Below, piece by piece: positions 37,562 to 47,246 of a stretch of 64,000 nt of DNA; within the stretch, counting starts at the first letter, position 1; each line of letters starts with the position of its first letter. The position numbers were made by a program, and so were the translations under genes. Origin of the DNA: Rhizobium lentis (lineage in GTDB: Bacteria; Pseudomonadota; Alphaproteobacteria; Rhizobiales; Rhizobiaceae); assembly GCF_017352135.1 (NCBI RefSeq), contig NZ_CP071454.1, positions 3,125,001 to 3,189,000 of the forward strand, given 5' to 3'. The notes below the pieces were generated by a model. The model saw only the letters and a list, made by a program, of their open reading frames with translations, had not been told where the DNA came from and searched no databases.

Positions 37562-38308
37562 ATGAGCGCCGCCCCGCATCAAAATGCTTTGAGCCTTGCC
37601 GAAACATTGCCGGTGGGTAATGTCGGCCGCATGAAGATTCTCATCATCGAAGATGATCTCGAGGCCGCGGTCTACCTCACGAAAGCCTTTCGCGAGGCGG
37701 GTATCGTCGTCGATCACGCCAGCGACGGCGAGGCCGGCCTGTTCATGGGATCGGAAAACACCTACGACGTCATCGTCATCGATCGCATGCTGCCGCGCCG
37801 GGACGGACTTTCCGTAATCAGTGAGTTGCGCCGCAAGGGCATCCATACGCCGGTCCTCATCCTCTCCGCCCTCGGCCAGGTCGATGACCGCGTGACCGGC
37901 CTTCGTGCCGGCGGCGACGATTATTTGCCGAAGCCCTATGCCTTCAGCGAATTGCTGGCGCGCGTCGAAGTGCTCGGCCGCCGCAAGGGCACGCCGGAGC
38001 AGGACGTCGTCTATCGCGTCGGCGATCTTGAACTCGACCGGCTCTCCCACGAGGTGCGCCGCGGCGGCAAGGAAATCCCGCTGCAGCCGCGCGAATTCCG
38101 CCTGCTCGAATATCTGATGAAGAATGCCGGCCAGGTGGTGACCCGCACCATGCTGCTCGAAAACGTCTGGGATTATCATTTCGATCCTCAGACCAACGTG
38201 ATCGACGTGCATGTCTCGCGCCTGCGCTCGAAGATCGAGAAGGATTTCAGCCAGCCGCTCCTGAAAACCATCCGGGGTGCGGGGTATATGATCAAGGACG
38301 AGGGATGA
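37562..38308 (+). CDS. OmpR-type response regulator
   Basis: A 248-residue response regulator. The receiver has IIEDDLEAAVYL, the phospho-aspartate in VIVIDRMLPRRDG and the lysine in LPKPYAF. The winged helix has LQPREFRLLEYLMKN and LRSKIEKDF. GAAGGA eight bases before the ATG at 37562 supports a start 23 residues ahead of the receiver; a start at 37631 (MKILIIEDD) would give the usual family length. It follows degP and is coupled by ATGA to its kinase. The pair may sense envelope stress, which is an inference from degP. Confidence 0.9.
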   Translation: MSAAPHQNALSLAETLPVGNVGRMKILIIEDDLEAAVYLTKAFREAGIVVDHASDGEAGLFMGSENTYDVIVIDRMLPRRDGLSVISELRRKGIHTPVLILSALGQVDDRVTGLRAGGDDYLPKPYAFSELLARVEVLGRRKGTPEQDVVYRVGDLELDRLSHEVRRGGKEIPLQPREFRLLEYLMKNAGQVVTRTMLLENVWDYHFDPQTNVIDVHVSRLRSKIEKDFSQPLLKTIRGAGYMIKDEG

Positions 38309-39717
38309 GCCGCTTCAGGGTTCTCTTCAAGTCCACTGCAGTCCGCCTTTCGGCACTCTACATTCTGCTATTCGCCATTTGCGCCGCAACGCTCGTCTTC
38401 TATGTGACGGCGATGTCGGAACGGCTGCTGACGGGCCAGATTCGCGACGGCGTCCGCCAGGAAGTGGAGCAGGTGCAACGTGCCTATGACGCCGGCGGCA
38501 TGAACCTGCTGCTGCGCACCATGGAGCGGCGTGCCCGCCAGCCGGGTGCCAATCTCTATATTATCGCCGGTCCCTCGGGCGATATTCTCGCCGGCAATGT
38601 CGCCTCGGTGCAGCCGGGTGTCTTCGAGGAGGTCGGTTGGATCTCTGCGCCCTTCGCCTATCAACGTTATACCGACGGTGGTGGTGTCGAGCGCCGCCAT
38701 CGCGCCATTGCCAATATCTTCGTGCTGGACAATGGCCTCAGAATCCTCATCGGCCGCGACCTCGGTGATCCCGAGCGTTTCCGCCTGCTGGTGCGTCAGG
38801 CCCTGATGGTCGCCCTGGCAATCATGGGGCTCGGCGCCATCATCATCTGGTTCGGTATCGGCCGCAATGCGCTGAAACGGATCGACCGCATGTCGGACGC
38901 GAGCAAGAAGATCATGGCCGGCGACCTGTCGCAGCGCCTGCCGGTCGGAGGCTCCGGCGATGAATTCGACCGGCTGTCGATGTCCTTGAATACCATGCTG
39001 GAGCGCATCGAAAAGCTGAACGAGGGCTTGCGGCAGGTTTCCGACAACATCGCCCACGATCTCAAGACACCCTTGACGCGGCTGCGCAATAAGGCGGCCG
39101 ATGCGCTCGATATGAGCGATGACAACACGCGGCGCGCCGCGCTCGAAGGTATCATTTCCGAATCGGACCAACTGATCCGCACCTTCAACGCCCTGCTGAT
39201 GATCTCCCGTGTCGAGGCCGGATCGGTTGCGGCAGAAATGTCGCCGGTCGAGCTTTCGGCCATCGTTTCCGACAGTGCTGAGCTTTACGAGCCAGCAGCC
39301 GAGGAAGCCGGTCTCGGCCTCAGCGCCAGCGTCGAGCCCGGCGTCGAGGTGCATGGCAATCGCGAACTGATCGGTCAGGCGATTTTCAATCTGCTCGACA
39401 ATGCGATCAAATATTCCTCCGATACGCAAGGGGCTGGCGAAGTGTCGCTCAAGCTTGCCCGCCGTCCGGACGGCATCTGCCTGTCGGTGGCCGACAATGG
39501 GCCGGGAGTTCCGGCTGACCGGCGCGACGACGTCGTGAAGCGTTTCGTTCGCCTCGACGAAAGCCGTTCAAAGCCCGGCACCGGGCTCGGCCTTTCGCTG
39601 GTGGAAGCGGTGATGGAGCTGCATAACGGCCGGCTGGAGCTCTCCGACACCAATCCCGACAAGCCCGAACAGCGCGGACTGACCGTCAGCATGATCTTTC
39701 CGGCCAAGGCTGCCTGA
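38305..39717 (+). CDS. Sensor histidine kinase partner
   Basis: A 470-residue kinase. Membrane segments near residues 12-35 and 165-190 enclose a periplasmic domain. A HAMP domain follows (RIDRMSDASKKIMAGDLSQRLPV), then a HisKA box with NIAHDLKTPLTRLRNKA near 250 and an ATPase domain (NLLDNAIKYS, DNGPGVP, GTGLGLSLV). It should phosphorylate the regulator encoded just upstream, with which it overlaps by four bases. Its signal is unknown. Its shape is like that of CpxA/EnvZ-type kinases. Confidence 0.9.
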   Translation: MSRFRVLFKSTAVRLSALYILLFAICAATLVFYVTAMSERLLTGQIRDGVRQEVEQVQRAYDAGGMNLLLRTMERRARQPGANLYIIAGPSGDILAGNVASVQPGVFEEVGWISAPFAYQRYTDGGGVERRHRAIANIFVLDNGLRILIGRDLGDPERFRLLVRQALMVALAIMGLGAIIIWFGIGRNALKRIDRMSDASKKIMAGDLSQRLPVGGSGDEFDRLSMSLNTMLERIEKLNEGLRQVSDNIAHDLKTPLTRLRNKAADALDMSDDNTRRAALEGIISESDQLIRTFNALLMISRVEAGSVAAEMSPVELSAIVSDSAELYEPAAEEAGLGLSASVEPGVEVHGNRELIGQAIFNLLDNAIKYSSDTQGAGEVSLKLARRPDGICLSVADNGPGVPADRRDDVVKRFVRLDESRSKPGTGLGLSLVEAVMELHNGRLELSDTNPDKPEQRGLTVSMIFPAKAA

Positions 39718-39855
39718 ACGTCTTGTCTAGCAATACGATAGGCCGGATCGTGTATTGGCGGTTTTCCGGCAGGACCCTAAGTTAACCCGAAACGAAGGCG
39801 GCGCGCCGCGATTCCGGGTGACCGCTGCCTTCTGCTGTAGAGCCAGGGAGAGCGC

Positions 39856-42813
39856 ATGCTGACTAAATCGACGCATGGCCTTAAGGATGTCGCTGAAGGG
39901 CTGCTGCGCCCGCTGAGCCAGACTGAACTGAAGCTGGCGCTGACCGATCTTCAGGAGGCGGGCAAAAGCGAGCCGTCGGTTGCGACCATGTTGAAGACGG
40001 AAGGGCCGCTTCGTGATTTCATCGCCGCCGTGCTGACGCTGTCGCCACATCTGCGCGAAATTGTCACTCTCGACCCGGCCGTCCTTGCCGGCGCCATCAT
40101 TGGGCCGCTGGAGCCGCAGATCGAAGCACTGATTGCCGAGGCGCGGGGCTGCTGGCGGCCGGACGGCGAGGGGGCGGCGCCGGCCGAATCCGTGGTGATG
40201 AGCAGGCTGCGCATCATCAAACGCAAGGCTGCCTTCCTCGTCGCACTCGCCGATCTCTCGCGCATCGTTGACGCTCGGACAACGACCGCCTGGTTGAGCG
40301 CTCTTGCCGAAGCCTCAGTCGCGGCAACGATCGACCATCTGCTGCTTTCGGCGCATGAGAGCGGAAAGCTCAGGCTGCGCGATCCGGCCAAACCCAGTGT
40401 GGGCTCGGGCCTGATCGTACTCGGCATGGGTAAGCTCGGTGCATGCGAACTCAACTATTCATCCGATATCGATCTCGTCGTCTTCTTCGACGAACAGGCC
40501 GGCATCGTGCCCGACCCGGATGACGCGATCGATGTCTTTCCGAGGATGATGCGCCGGCTGGTGCGCATCCTGCAGGAGCGCACGGCCGACGGCTACGTCT
40601 TCCGCACCGATTTGCGACTGCGCCCGGATCCCGGCTCGACGCCACTGGCGATCCCAGTCGATGCGGCGATGATCTATTACGAGGGCAGGGGCCAGAACTG
40701 GGAGCGGGCAGCCTTCATCAAGGCGCGCGCCGTTGCAGGCGATCTGGCCGCCGGTGGCGAGTTCCTGCGTGGACTGTCGCCTTTCGTTTTCCGCAAATAC
40801 CTCGATTACGCGGCGATCGCCGATATCCATTCGATCAAGCGGCAGATCCACGCGCATAAGGGCCACGGCGCGATCGCGGTCAAGGGCCATAATGTCAAGC
40901 TCGGCCGCGGCGGCATCCGCGAGATCGAATTCTTCGTCCAGACGCAGCAGCTGATCGCCGGCGGTCGCATGCCGGCATTGCGCGGCCGGGCGACGGAGGA
41001 GACGCTCGGCGAGCTCACCAAGGCGAAATGGATCGACGCGGAAACCCGTGACGAACTGACGGAGGCTTATTGGTTCCTGCGTGACGTCGAGCACCGCATC
41101 CAGATGGTGCGCGACGAGCAAACCCACCTTTTGCCGGAGACCGATGCCGACCTGAAGCGCATCGCCTTCATGATGGGATTCACCGACACGCCGAGCTTTT
41201 CCGAAAAGCTGGTCGGTGTGCTGAAGACGGTGGAGCGGCGCTATGCCCGCCTCTTCGAGCAAGAGAGCAAGCTTTCCACCGAAACTGGCAACCTCGTTTT
41301 TACCGGCCAGGGCGACGATCCGGATACGCTGGAGACGCTGAAGAAGCTTGGTTTCACCAGGCCATCCGACATTTCTCGGATCATCCGCACCTGGCACTAC
41401 GGCCGCTATCGCGCGACGCAATCGGTGGAGGCGCGTGAAAGGCTGACGGAGCTGGCGCCCGAGCTCCTGCGCGTCTTCGGCGAAAGCAAGCGCGCCGATG
41501 AGGCGCTGCTGCGTTTCGACAGCTTCATCTCGGGCCTTCCCGCCGGTATCCAGCTCTTCTCGCTGCTCGGCAGCAACCCGGCGCTCCTGTCGCTGATCGT
41601 CAACATCATGTCCTCTGCGCCCCGGCTGGCCGAGGTGATTGCCGCCAAGCCGCATGTCTTCGACGGCATGCTCGATCCTGGCCTGATGGCCGAGCTGCCG
41701 ACACGCGACTATCTCGGGGAGCGCCTCAAGGGCTCGCTCGTCCAGGCCCGCCACTATGAGGAGGTGCTCGACCGGCTGCGCGTCTTCGCCGCCGAACAGC
41801 GCTTCCTGATCGGCATTCGCTTGCTCACCGGCGCAATTAACGGCGCAATGGCCGCCCGCGCCTTCACCCATCTCGCCGATCTCATCATCGCGGCGGCGCT
41901 CGATGCGGTGACGAGCGAGATGCGGGCCGCGCACGGCGACTATCCGGGCGGCCGCATCGCACTTGCCGGCATGGGCAAACTCGGCAGTTTCGAGCTGACG
42001 GCAGGTTCCGACATCGATCTGATCTTACTCTATGACTATGACGATGCGGCTTCCGAATCCGACGGGCCGAAGCCGCTCGATGCGACGCGTTATTTCACCC
42101 GCATCACTCAGAGGCTGATCGCCGCCCTCTCGGCGCCGACCGCCGAAGGTGTGCTCTATGAAGTCGACATGCGGCTGCGTCCCTCCGGCAACAAGGGCCC
42201 GGTCGCCACCCGCATCAATGCCTTCGGCAAGTACCAGCGCCAGGAGGCATGGACCTGGGAGCATATGGCGCTCAGTCGCGCCCGGCTGATCTCAGGCGAT
42301 GACAGCCTGATCGCCGAGACGGAACATATCGTCCGGGAGGTGCTGTCGACCAATCGCGACATTGCCAAGGTGGCGCACGACGTTGCCGAGATGCGCGACC
42401 TGATTGACAAGGAAAAGCCGCCATCCGGGCCTTGGGACCTCAAACACATCCCCGGCGGCGTCATCGATCTTGAATTCATCGCCCAGTACCTGGCGCTGAC
42501 CGCGCCGACCAGGGGCGTGGGTGTTGCCGTCAACGGAATGAGCACCGGCGAGGCGCTGAAGGTGCTTGGCGATCGGTTGATGACGAGGGGCGATCTCGAC
42601 CTCTGCCTGGAGGCCTTCGGCCTCTATACCAGCCTCTCACAGCTGATCCGCCTCTGCATCGACGGGCTGTTCGATCCGAACGACGCGCCTGCCGGCCTCA
42701 TCGAACTCGTCTGCCGCGCCGGCGACTGCCCCGACATCAGAACGCTGGAAGGCGAAGTGAAACGGCTTTCGAAAGCCGTTCGGAAGATATTCCTGAATGT
42801 CGTGAAAGCCTGA
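39856..42813 (+). CDS. glnE: Glutamine synthetase adenylyltransferase/removase GlnE
   Basis: A 985-residue bifunctional enzyme. It adds AMP to glutamine synthetase and removes it again, under control of PII protein and glutamine. Two nucleotidyltransferase domains are present. The N-terminal removase has GMGKLGACELNYSSDIDL near residue 195-210. The C-terminal transferase has GMGKLGSFELTAGSDIDL near 705-720. Each is followed by a helical domain (LRLRPDPGSTP and MRLRPSGNKGP are the nearby metal-site motifs). It is transcribed alone in the cytosol. Confidence 0.95.
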   Translation: MLTKSTHGLKDVAEGLLRPLSQTELKLALTDLQEAGKSEPSVATMLKTEGPLRDFIAAVLTLSPHLREIVTLDPAVLAGAIIGPLEPQIEALIAEARGCWRPDGEGAAPAESVVMSRLRIIKRKAAFLVALADLSRIVDARTTTAWLSALAEASVAATIDHLLLSAHESGKLRLRDPAKPSVGSGLIVLGMGKLGACELNYSSDIDLVVFFDEQAGIVPDPDDAIDVFPRMMRRLVRILQERTADGYVFRTDLRLRPDPGSTPLAIPVDAAMIYYEGRGQNWERAAFIKARAVAGDLAAGGEFLRGLSPFVFRKYLDYAAIADIHSIKRQIHAHKGHGAIAVKGHNVKLGRGGIREIEFFVQTQQLIAGGRMPALRGRATEETLGELTKAKWIDAETRDELTEAYWFLRDVEHRIQMVRDEQTHLLPETDADLKRIAFMMGFTDTPSFSEKLVGVLKTVERRYARLFEQESKLSTETGNLVFTGQGDDPDTLETLKKLGFTRPSDISRIIRTWHYGRYRATQSVEARERLTELAPELLRVFGESKRADEALLRFDSFISGLPAGIQLFSLLGSNPALLSLIVNIMSSAPRLAEVIAAKPHVFDGMLDPGLMAELPTRDYLGERLKGSLVQARHYEEVLDRLRVFAAEQRFLIGIRLLTGAINGAMAARAFTHLADLIIAAALDAVTSEMRAAHGDYPGGRIALAGMGKLGSFELTAGSDIDLILLYDYDDAASESDGPKPLDATRYFTRITQRLIAALSAPTAEGVLYEVDMRLRPSGNKGPVATRINAFGKYQRQEAWTWEHMALSRARLISGDDSLIAETEHIVREVLSTNRDIAKVAHDVAEMRDLIDKEKPPSGPWDLKHIPGGVIDLEFIAQYLALTAPTRGVGVAVNGMSTGEALKVLGDRLMTRGDLDLCLEAFGLYTSLSQLIRLCIDGLFDPNDAPAGLIELVCRAGDCPDIRTLEGEVKRLSKAVRKIFLNVVKA

Positions 42814-42900
42814 TCTCACATCAGCGAAGCGCGGCCGGCATGCAAGCGTGCTTTCGACGCTCAGCTGTCTTTCACCGCTGCATCGACCCGCTGAGATCTA

Positions 42901-42966
42901 AGGTTGTTCCGGAATTGCGTGAAAGCAACGAGATAGGCAATTCCGTGAAGAAAACGGAATGCTCTA
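42901..42966. repeat. Mosaic palindromic repeat, short variant (family A-like)
   Basis: GGAATTGC at 42911-42918 and GCAATTCC at 42937-42944 form one stem, and ATTCCGT at 42940-42946 with ACGGAAT at 42954-42960 form a second. They share bases, so only one can fold at a time. The box GCGTGAAAGCAACGAGATA resembles the GCGTAAAAACAA box of the longer copies. The end CTAG gives the stop codon of the cytochrome b561 gene on the minus strand. It lies between the convergent ends of glnE and that gene. Confidence 0.7.
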
Positions 42967-44187
42967 GCTCATCGGGCCGGACGGCGTCGCTTCGAGCTTG
43001 AAGGTTACGCGGATGACCTTATCGAGCCATTCACCCTTTCCGTCATTCTGCAGGCCAAGTCCAAGGGCCAGGCGATCCAACTCCGCCGTGCCGGCAACGA
43101 TGGCTCGTCCCGCCCCGTCGCGCTGCATCGTAAACGGGACCGACACAGGCACCGTCACACCGCGGACAAGGACATTGCCCTTGCCCAAGTAGGCCTCGCC
43201 CGCCGTTTCGAAATGGTCGAGCACAACCTCCACCAGCGGATGGGTGGCCGTCTGCAGGCCGTCGTCGCCGCCGATATTGGGTCTGACGAATGAATTATCG
43301 AAATCGATGGAGGCGGCGTCGATGACAATCCGCGCCTTGGCGGCGCCAAGATGGTCCGGATCGAATTCGATGAATGCATCCCATTTTCCGATCGTGCCGG
43401 CAGTCGGCGTTCCGGAGAAATTGATCGTGTAGGTCAGCGCAGACTTCGCTTTATCGATCACCCAGCCGGATGGCGATGCTTCAGTCGATCGAAGGTCCGC
43501 GGCATTGACGGATGCGGTGCCGCCGGCTCTGGAGATCAACAGTCCGCCGCCGATAAAGCACAGTGCCAGCACGACGGAGACCAGCACGCCGATTGCGGAG
43601 GACGGCATCCGGCGCAGCCAGCCGACAGGTATCATTCGCGAAAAGGACGGCATCCGATCGATCACCGAATGCTTGAGCGCGCCGGCCACATGCAGAAGCA
43701 GAAGCAACCCGAAACCATAAGCCAGGATGACATGCGCATTCTCGGACGCGGCCTCAACCGTTGCGCGCATCGAGGCCGGAATGGGCAGATGTGGCCAGCT
43801 CAGGGCATCGGAGAGAAACAGAAGGGTGGGAATCCCGGTAGATGAAGCCGAAACCAGCAGCCAGCCGGTCAAAGGCACGACCAGCATCAGCGCGTAGAAC
43901 AGTGCATGGACGATGCTGGCGGCGGCCTGTTCCGCCCGTGTCATCGGCGCATGCGCGGGCGGCGTGTGGAACAGGCGCCAGGCGATGCGGGCGATCGTCA
44001 AGGTCAGGACAGCGATGCCGAACGTCTTATGCCACTGGAACATCGCAAAACGCAGCGTATCGGGAACGCTCTCCACACGGCTCATCAGAAAACCCACGGC
44101 AAGCTGGGTCAGGATGAGGGCAGCGATGAGCCAGTGCAGGATCATTGCACCTAGACTATAGGCCCGGACCGAATGAGTAGCTGACAT
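42964..44187 (-). CDS. Cytochrome b561-YceI fusion protein
   Basis: A 407-residue fusion. The N-terminal b561 part (residues 1-180) has four membrane segments and histidines in ILHWLIAALI, FQWHKTFG, ENAHVILAYG and LLLHVAGALKHS, which fit two b-type hemes. A further membrane helix (VLVSVVLALCFIGGGLLI) leads to a YceI-like lipocalin domain (ADLRSTEASPSGWVIDKAKSAL in part, TAGTIGKWDAFIEFDPDHL). It may move electrons across the membrane to or from a bound isoprenoid quinone. The start is the ATG at 44187. A second YceI gene lies directly upstream. Confidence 0.88.
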   Translation of the reverse strand: MSATHSVRAYSLGAMILHWLIAALILTQLAVGFLMSRVESVPDTLRFAMFQWHKTFGIAVLTLTIARIAWRLFHTPPAHAPMTRAEQAAASIVHALFYALMLVVPLTGWLLVSASSTGIPTLLFLSDALSWPHLPIPASMRATVEAASENAHVILAYGFGLLLLLHVAGALKHSVIDRMPSFSRMIPVGWLRRMPSSAIGVLVSVVLALCFIGGGLLISRAGGTASVNAADLRSTEASPSGWVIDKAKSALTYTINFSGTPTAGTIGKWDAFIEFDPDHLGAAKARIVIDAASIDFDNSFVRPNIGGDDGLQTATHPLVEVVLDHFETAGEAYLGKGNVLVRGVTVPVSVPFTMQRDGAGRAIVAGTAELDRLALGLGLQNDGKGEWLDKVIRVTFKLEATPSGPMS

Positions 44188-44268
44188 AAGTGACTTCCAG
44201 TCGTCGCAATGGGAACGCAAAAGAGCCGGTGCAGCCCGACATTGTCCGGCTGCACCGGCAACAAACAC

Positions 44269-44877
44269 CTACTGAGCGACGAACTCGGTTTCGATCGTCA
44301 GCTTGACGTCGTCGCTGACAGGACCGACCAAAGCGGCGACACCGAAATCGGAGCGCTTAATCACGCCGGTTGCTGAAAAGCCGACGGTCGGCTTCTTGGA
44401 CATCGGGTGCGGATTGAGCGCCGCGTTCAGGGTAACGTCGAGCGTGACGGGCTTGGTGACGCCGTGGAAAGTCAGGTTGCCTGTGACGGTTCCGGTCTTG
44501 CTGTCCTTGATGTTGATGGCCGTGGAAACGAAGGTGATCTCGCTGAACTTGGCCGCATCAAAGAACATCTTACCGGCAATCTCTGCATTAAAGCTCTTGT
44601 CGCCTGCCGGATAATTTGTGCTGACCGAAGCCGGATCAATGGTCGCCGTCAGTTTCGACTTCGTAACGTCCGCAGGGTCGAGCTCGAGCGTCGCGGAAAT
44701 CTTGTCGAAGCGGCCGATATAGTTGGAAAGACCGAAATGGACGACGCTCCAAAGAACGTTGGTATGGGTCACATCCGCCTGATAGGTGCCGGCAGGAACA
44801 TCGATTGTCTGCGCATATGCAGTGGAGGACGCAAGTGCCAGGGCACCGGCAACGAGGGCGGACTTAATGAAAAACAT
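44269..44877 (-). CDS. YceI family periplasmic protein
   Basis: A 202-residue protein with a cleavable signal (MFFIKSALVAGALALASSTAYA) and one YceI domain (YQADVTHTNVLWSVVHFGLSN in pieces, GNLTFHGVTKPVTL, SDFGVAALVGPVSDDV). YceI proteins are lipocalin-like and bind polyisoprenoids in the periplasm. It precedes the cytochrome b561-YceI fusion gene by 81 bases. The two are likely co-transcribed and may pass the same ligand. Confidence 0.92.
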   Translation of the reverse strand: MFFIKSALVAGALALASSTAYAQTIDVPAGTYQADVTHTNVLWSVVHFGLSNYIGRFDKISATLELDPADVTKSKLTATIDPASVSTNYPAGDKSFNAEIAGKMFFDAAKFSEITFVSTAINIKDSKTGTVTGNLTFHGVTKPVTLDVTLNAALNPHPMSKKPTVGFSATGVIKRSDFGVAALVGPVSDDVKLTIETEFVAQ

Positions 44878-45210
44878 TGATAATCCTTGAATTGTTTTGA
44901 CAGCACATTGCGTGCACCATTTCCCTAGCGAGCACTCCCACCTCGCGAAACAGCGACAAACTGTTCGACGTTTGTTGACAATCGGTTGGTCTACCGTAAG
45001 CCTCTGTTTGAAAAAGATAAATTCTCGAGATCCAGAAGAAGCAATGAAAAGTGAGAACGGCGTGATCGTCGTTTTGCGCAGTTTTTCTGAGAGAGCGGTG
45101 CTGCCCCAGCCCTGTCAGCCGCCTGCTCGCTGTCTCATGCCTGTAATAGTGTAACGTTAGGTTAGAATGGCTCCACGCGTGGGGTAAATCTTAACTTGGA
45201 GGCAAGCGCA
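44878..45210. other. Divergent promoter region of yceI and phoX genes
   Basis: No gene is supported here. The left part holds the yceI promoter; ACAAAC at 44956-44961 and GTTTGT at 44970-44975 form an inverted repeat of unknown role. A short plus-strand frame near 45043-45154 lacks a good ribosome binding site. The right part holds the PHO box of the PhoX gene. Confidence 0.5.
45112..45147 (+). promoter_or_regulatory. PHO box upstream of the phosphatase gene
   Basis: CTGTCTC at 45130-45136 and CTGTAAT at 45141-45147 are separated by four bases, matching the 7-4-7 form of a PhoB site (consensus CTGTCAT twice). A further CTGTCAG lies at 45112-45118. A TAGAAT at 45163-45168 could be the -10 element. 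The gene behind it is a PhoX phosphatase, so PhoB control under phosphate shortage is well supported by context. Confidence 0.7.
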
Positions 45211-47202
45211 ATGAACGAGCACCTTTCCCAGCAGATATTCCCGACGACGCAACTCGAAGAAGCGGATGGCGACGGCCACAACACGAGCGCCAACCCTACG
45301 ATGGGCGAGATCATCGGCAAGCGGTTCTCGCGCCGCAACTTCCTGCAGGGCTCGCTTGCTGTTTCCGCCATTGCCGCGACCGTCAGCCCGATCGCGCTGA
45401 TGAGCGCGGATGAGGCGCGCGCGGAGGGTAAGGGCTCCGCCTTCAACTTCTCCGAAGTGGAAGCCGGCGTCGACGACAAGCATCACGTGGCCGAAGGCTA
45501 CAATGCCGATATCCTGCTGCGCTGGGGCGATGCCGTGCTGCCCGGCGCGCCTGCTTTTGATCCGACGAAGCAGACGGCCGACGCCCAGAGCAAGCAGTTC
45601 GGCTACAACAACGATTATGTCGGCTTCATCCCGCTCGAAGGTTCTGCTGAACACGGGCTGCTCGTGGTCAATCACGAATATACGAACCCGCATCTGATGT
45701 TCCCCGGTCTCGTCCAGGTGGTCGACGGCAAGATCAAGCAGGGCGCGCTCAGCAAGGAGCAGGTGGACGTCGAGATGGCCGCTCATGGCGGCACCATCGT
45801 CGAGATCCGCAAGACGGACGGCAAGTGGCAGGTCGTCGCCGACGGCAAATATAACCGCCGCATTACGGCCAACACGCCAATGGACATTTCCGGCCCGGCC
45901 GCCGGCAACGATCGCCTGAAGACCAGTGCGGACGCGACCGGCACCCGCGCCATCGGCACGATCAACAACTGCGCCGGCGGCGTCACGCCCTGGGGCACCT
46001 ACATCATGGCGGAGGAGAATTTCCACGGCTATTTCTCCGGCAATCTGCCGGAAGGCCACAAGGAAGCCGCCAATTACAAGCGTTACGGCGTTCCGGAAGG
46101 CGCTTACGAATGGGCCAATTTTTACGACCGCTTCGATCTTTCCAAAGAGCCGAACGAACCGAATCGTTTCGGCTGGATCGTCGAGGTCGACGTCATGGAC
46201 CCGACCTCCACGCCGAAGAAGCGCACCGCACTCGGCCGCACCAAGCACGAAGGCGCTGAATCCATAGTCGCCAAGAACGGCAAAGTGGTCTTCTATCTCG
46301 GCGACGACGAGCGTTTCGACTATGTCTACAAGTTCGTGACCGACGGTACGTTCAACCCGAACGACCGCGCCGCCAACATGAACCTGCTCGACAGCGGCAC
46401 GCTCCATGTCGCCAAGTTCAATGAGGACGGCACCATGCAGTGGCTGCCGCTGATCTTCGGCCAAGGCCCGCTGACGGCCGAGAACGGCTTCACCAGCCAG
46501 GCCGATGTGCTGATCGAATGTCGCCGTGCCGGCGACGTGCTCGGCGCCACCAAGATGGACCGCCCGGAAGACGTCCAGCCGAACGGCGTCAACGGCAAGG
46601 TCTATGTCATGCTGACCAACAATACCCGCCGCAAGGCCGACCAGGTGAACGCCGCCAATCCGCGCGCCGAAAACGCCTTCGGCCACATCATCGAAATCTC
46701 CGAAAACGACGGTGATTTCACCGCCGCTTCGGGCAAGTGGGAAGTGCTTCTGAAGTGCGGCGATCCCTCCGTTGCTGCGGTCGGTGCAACCTTCTCCACC
46801 GAAACCACCAAGAACGGCTGGTTCGGAATGCCGGACAACTGTGCCGTCGATTCTGCCGGCCGCCTCTGGGTGTCGACGGACGGCAACAGCAACAAAGCCA
46901 CCGGCCGCACCGACGGTTTGTGGGCCGTCGATACGGAGGGCGCAGCTCGCGCCACCTCGAAACTGTTCTTCCGCGTACCGGTCGGCGCCGAAATGTGCGG
47001 CCCGCTCTTTACGCCTGATGACCAGACCGTCTTCGTCGCCGTGCAGCATCCCGGCGATGGCGGCGAGGACTGGCCGGGTCACGGCCGCCCGTCCTATTAC
47101 GAGGACCTTTCCACCCGGTGGCCAGATTTCAAGCCGGACATGCCAGTGCGACCTGCTGTCGTCGCCATTACCAAAGTGGGCAATGGCAAGATTGCCGTCT
47201 GA
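45211..47202 (+). CDS. phoX: PhoX family alkaline phosphatase
   Basis: A 663-residue protein. The twin-arginine motif SRRNFLQ near residue 40 marks Tat export of a folded, metal-loaded enzyme, with a hydrophobic stretch following. The mature part is a PhoX-type (DUF839) beta-propeller: GLLVVNHEYTNPHLMF, NCAGGVTPWGTYIMAEEN, RFGWIVEVD, GRTKHEGAE. PhoX uses calcium and iron to free phosphate from organic esters in the periplasm. GGAGG nine bases before the ATG at 45211 sets the start. A PHO box lies upstream. Confidence 0.92.
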   Translation: MNEHLSQQIFPTTQLEEADGDGHNTSANPTMGEIIGKRFSRRNFLQGSLAVSAIAATVSPIALMSADEARAEGKGSAFNFSEVEAGVDDKHHVAEGYNADILLRWGDAVLPGAPAFDPTKQTADAQSKQFGYNNDYVGFIPLEGSAEHGLLVVNHEYTNPHLMFPGLVQVVDGKIKQGALSKEQVDVEMAAHGGTIVEIRKTDGKWQVVADGKYNRRITANTPMDISGPAAGNDRLKTSADATGTRAIGTINNCAGGVTPWGTYIMAEENFHGYFSGNLPEGHKEAANYKRYGVPEGAYEWANFYDRFDLSKEPNEPNRFGWIVEVDVMDPTSTPKKRTALGRTKHEGAESIVAKNGKVVFYLGDDERFDYVYKFVTDGTFNPNDRAANMNLLDSGTLHVAKFNEDGTMQWLPLIFGQGPLTAENGFTSQADVLIECRRAGDVLGATKMDRPEDVQPNGVNGKVYVMLTNNTRRKADQVNAANPRAENAFGHIIEISENDGDFTAASGKWEVLLKCGDPSVAAVGATFSTETTKNGWFGMPDNCAVDSAGRLWVSTDGNSNKATGRTDGLWAVDTEGAARATSKLFFRVPVGAEMCGPLFTPDDQTVFVAVQHPGDGGEDWPGHGRPSYYEDLSTRWPDFKPDMPVRPAVVAITKVGNGKIAV

Positions 47203-47246
47203 CGGCGTAACGCGGCGTCGAGCCGCAATGGAAGGGCTGTGGCCGC

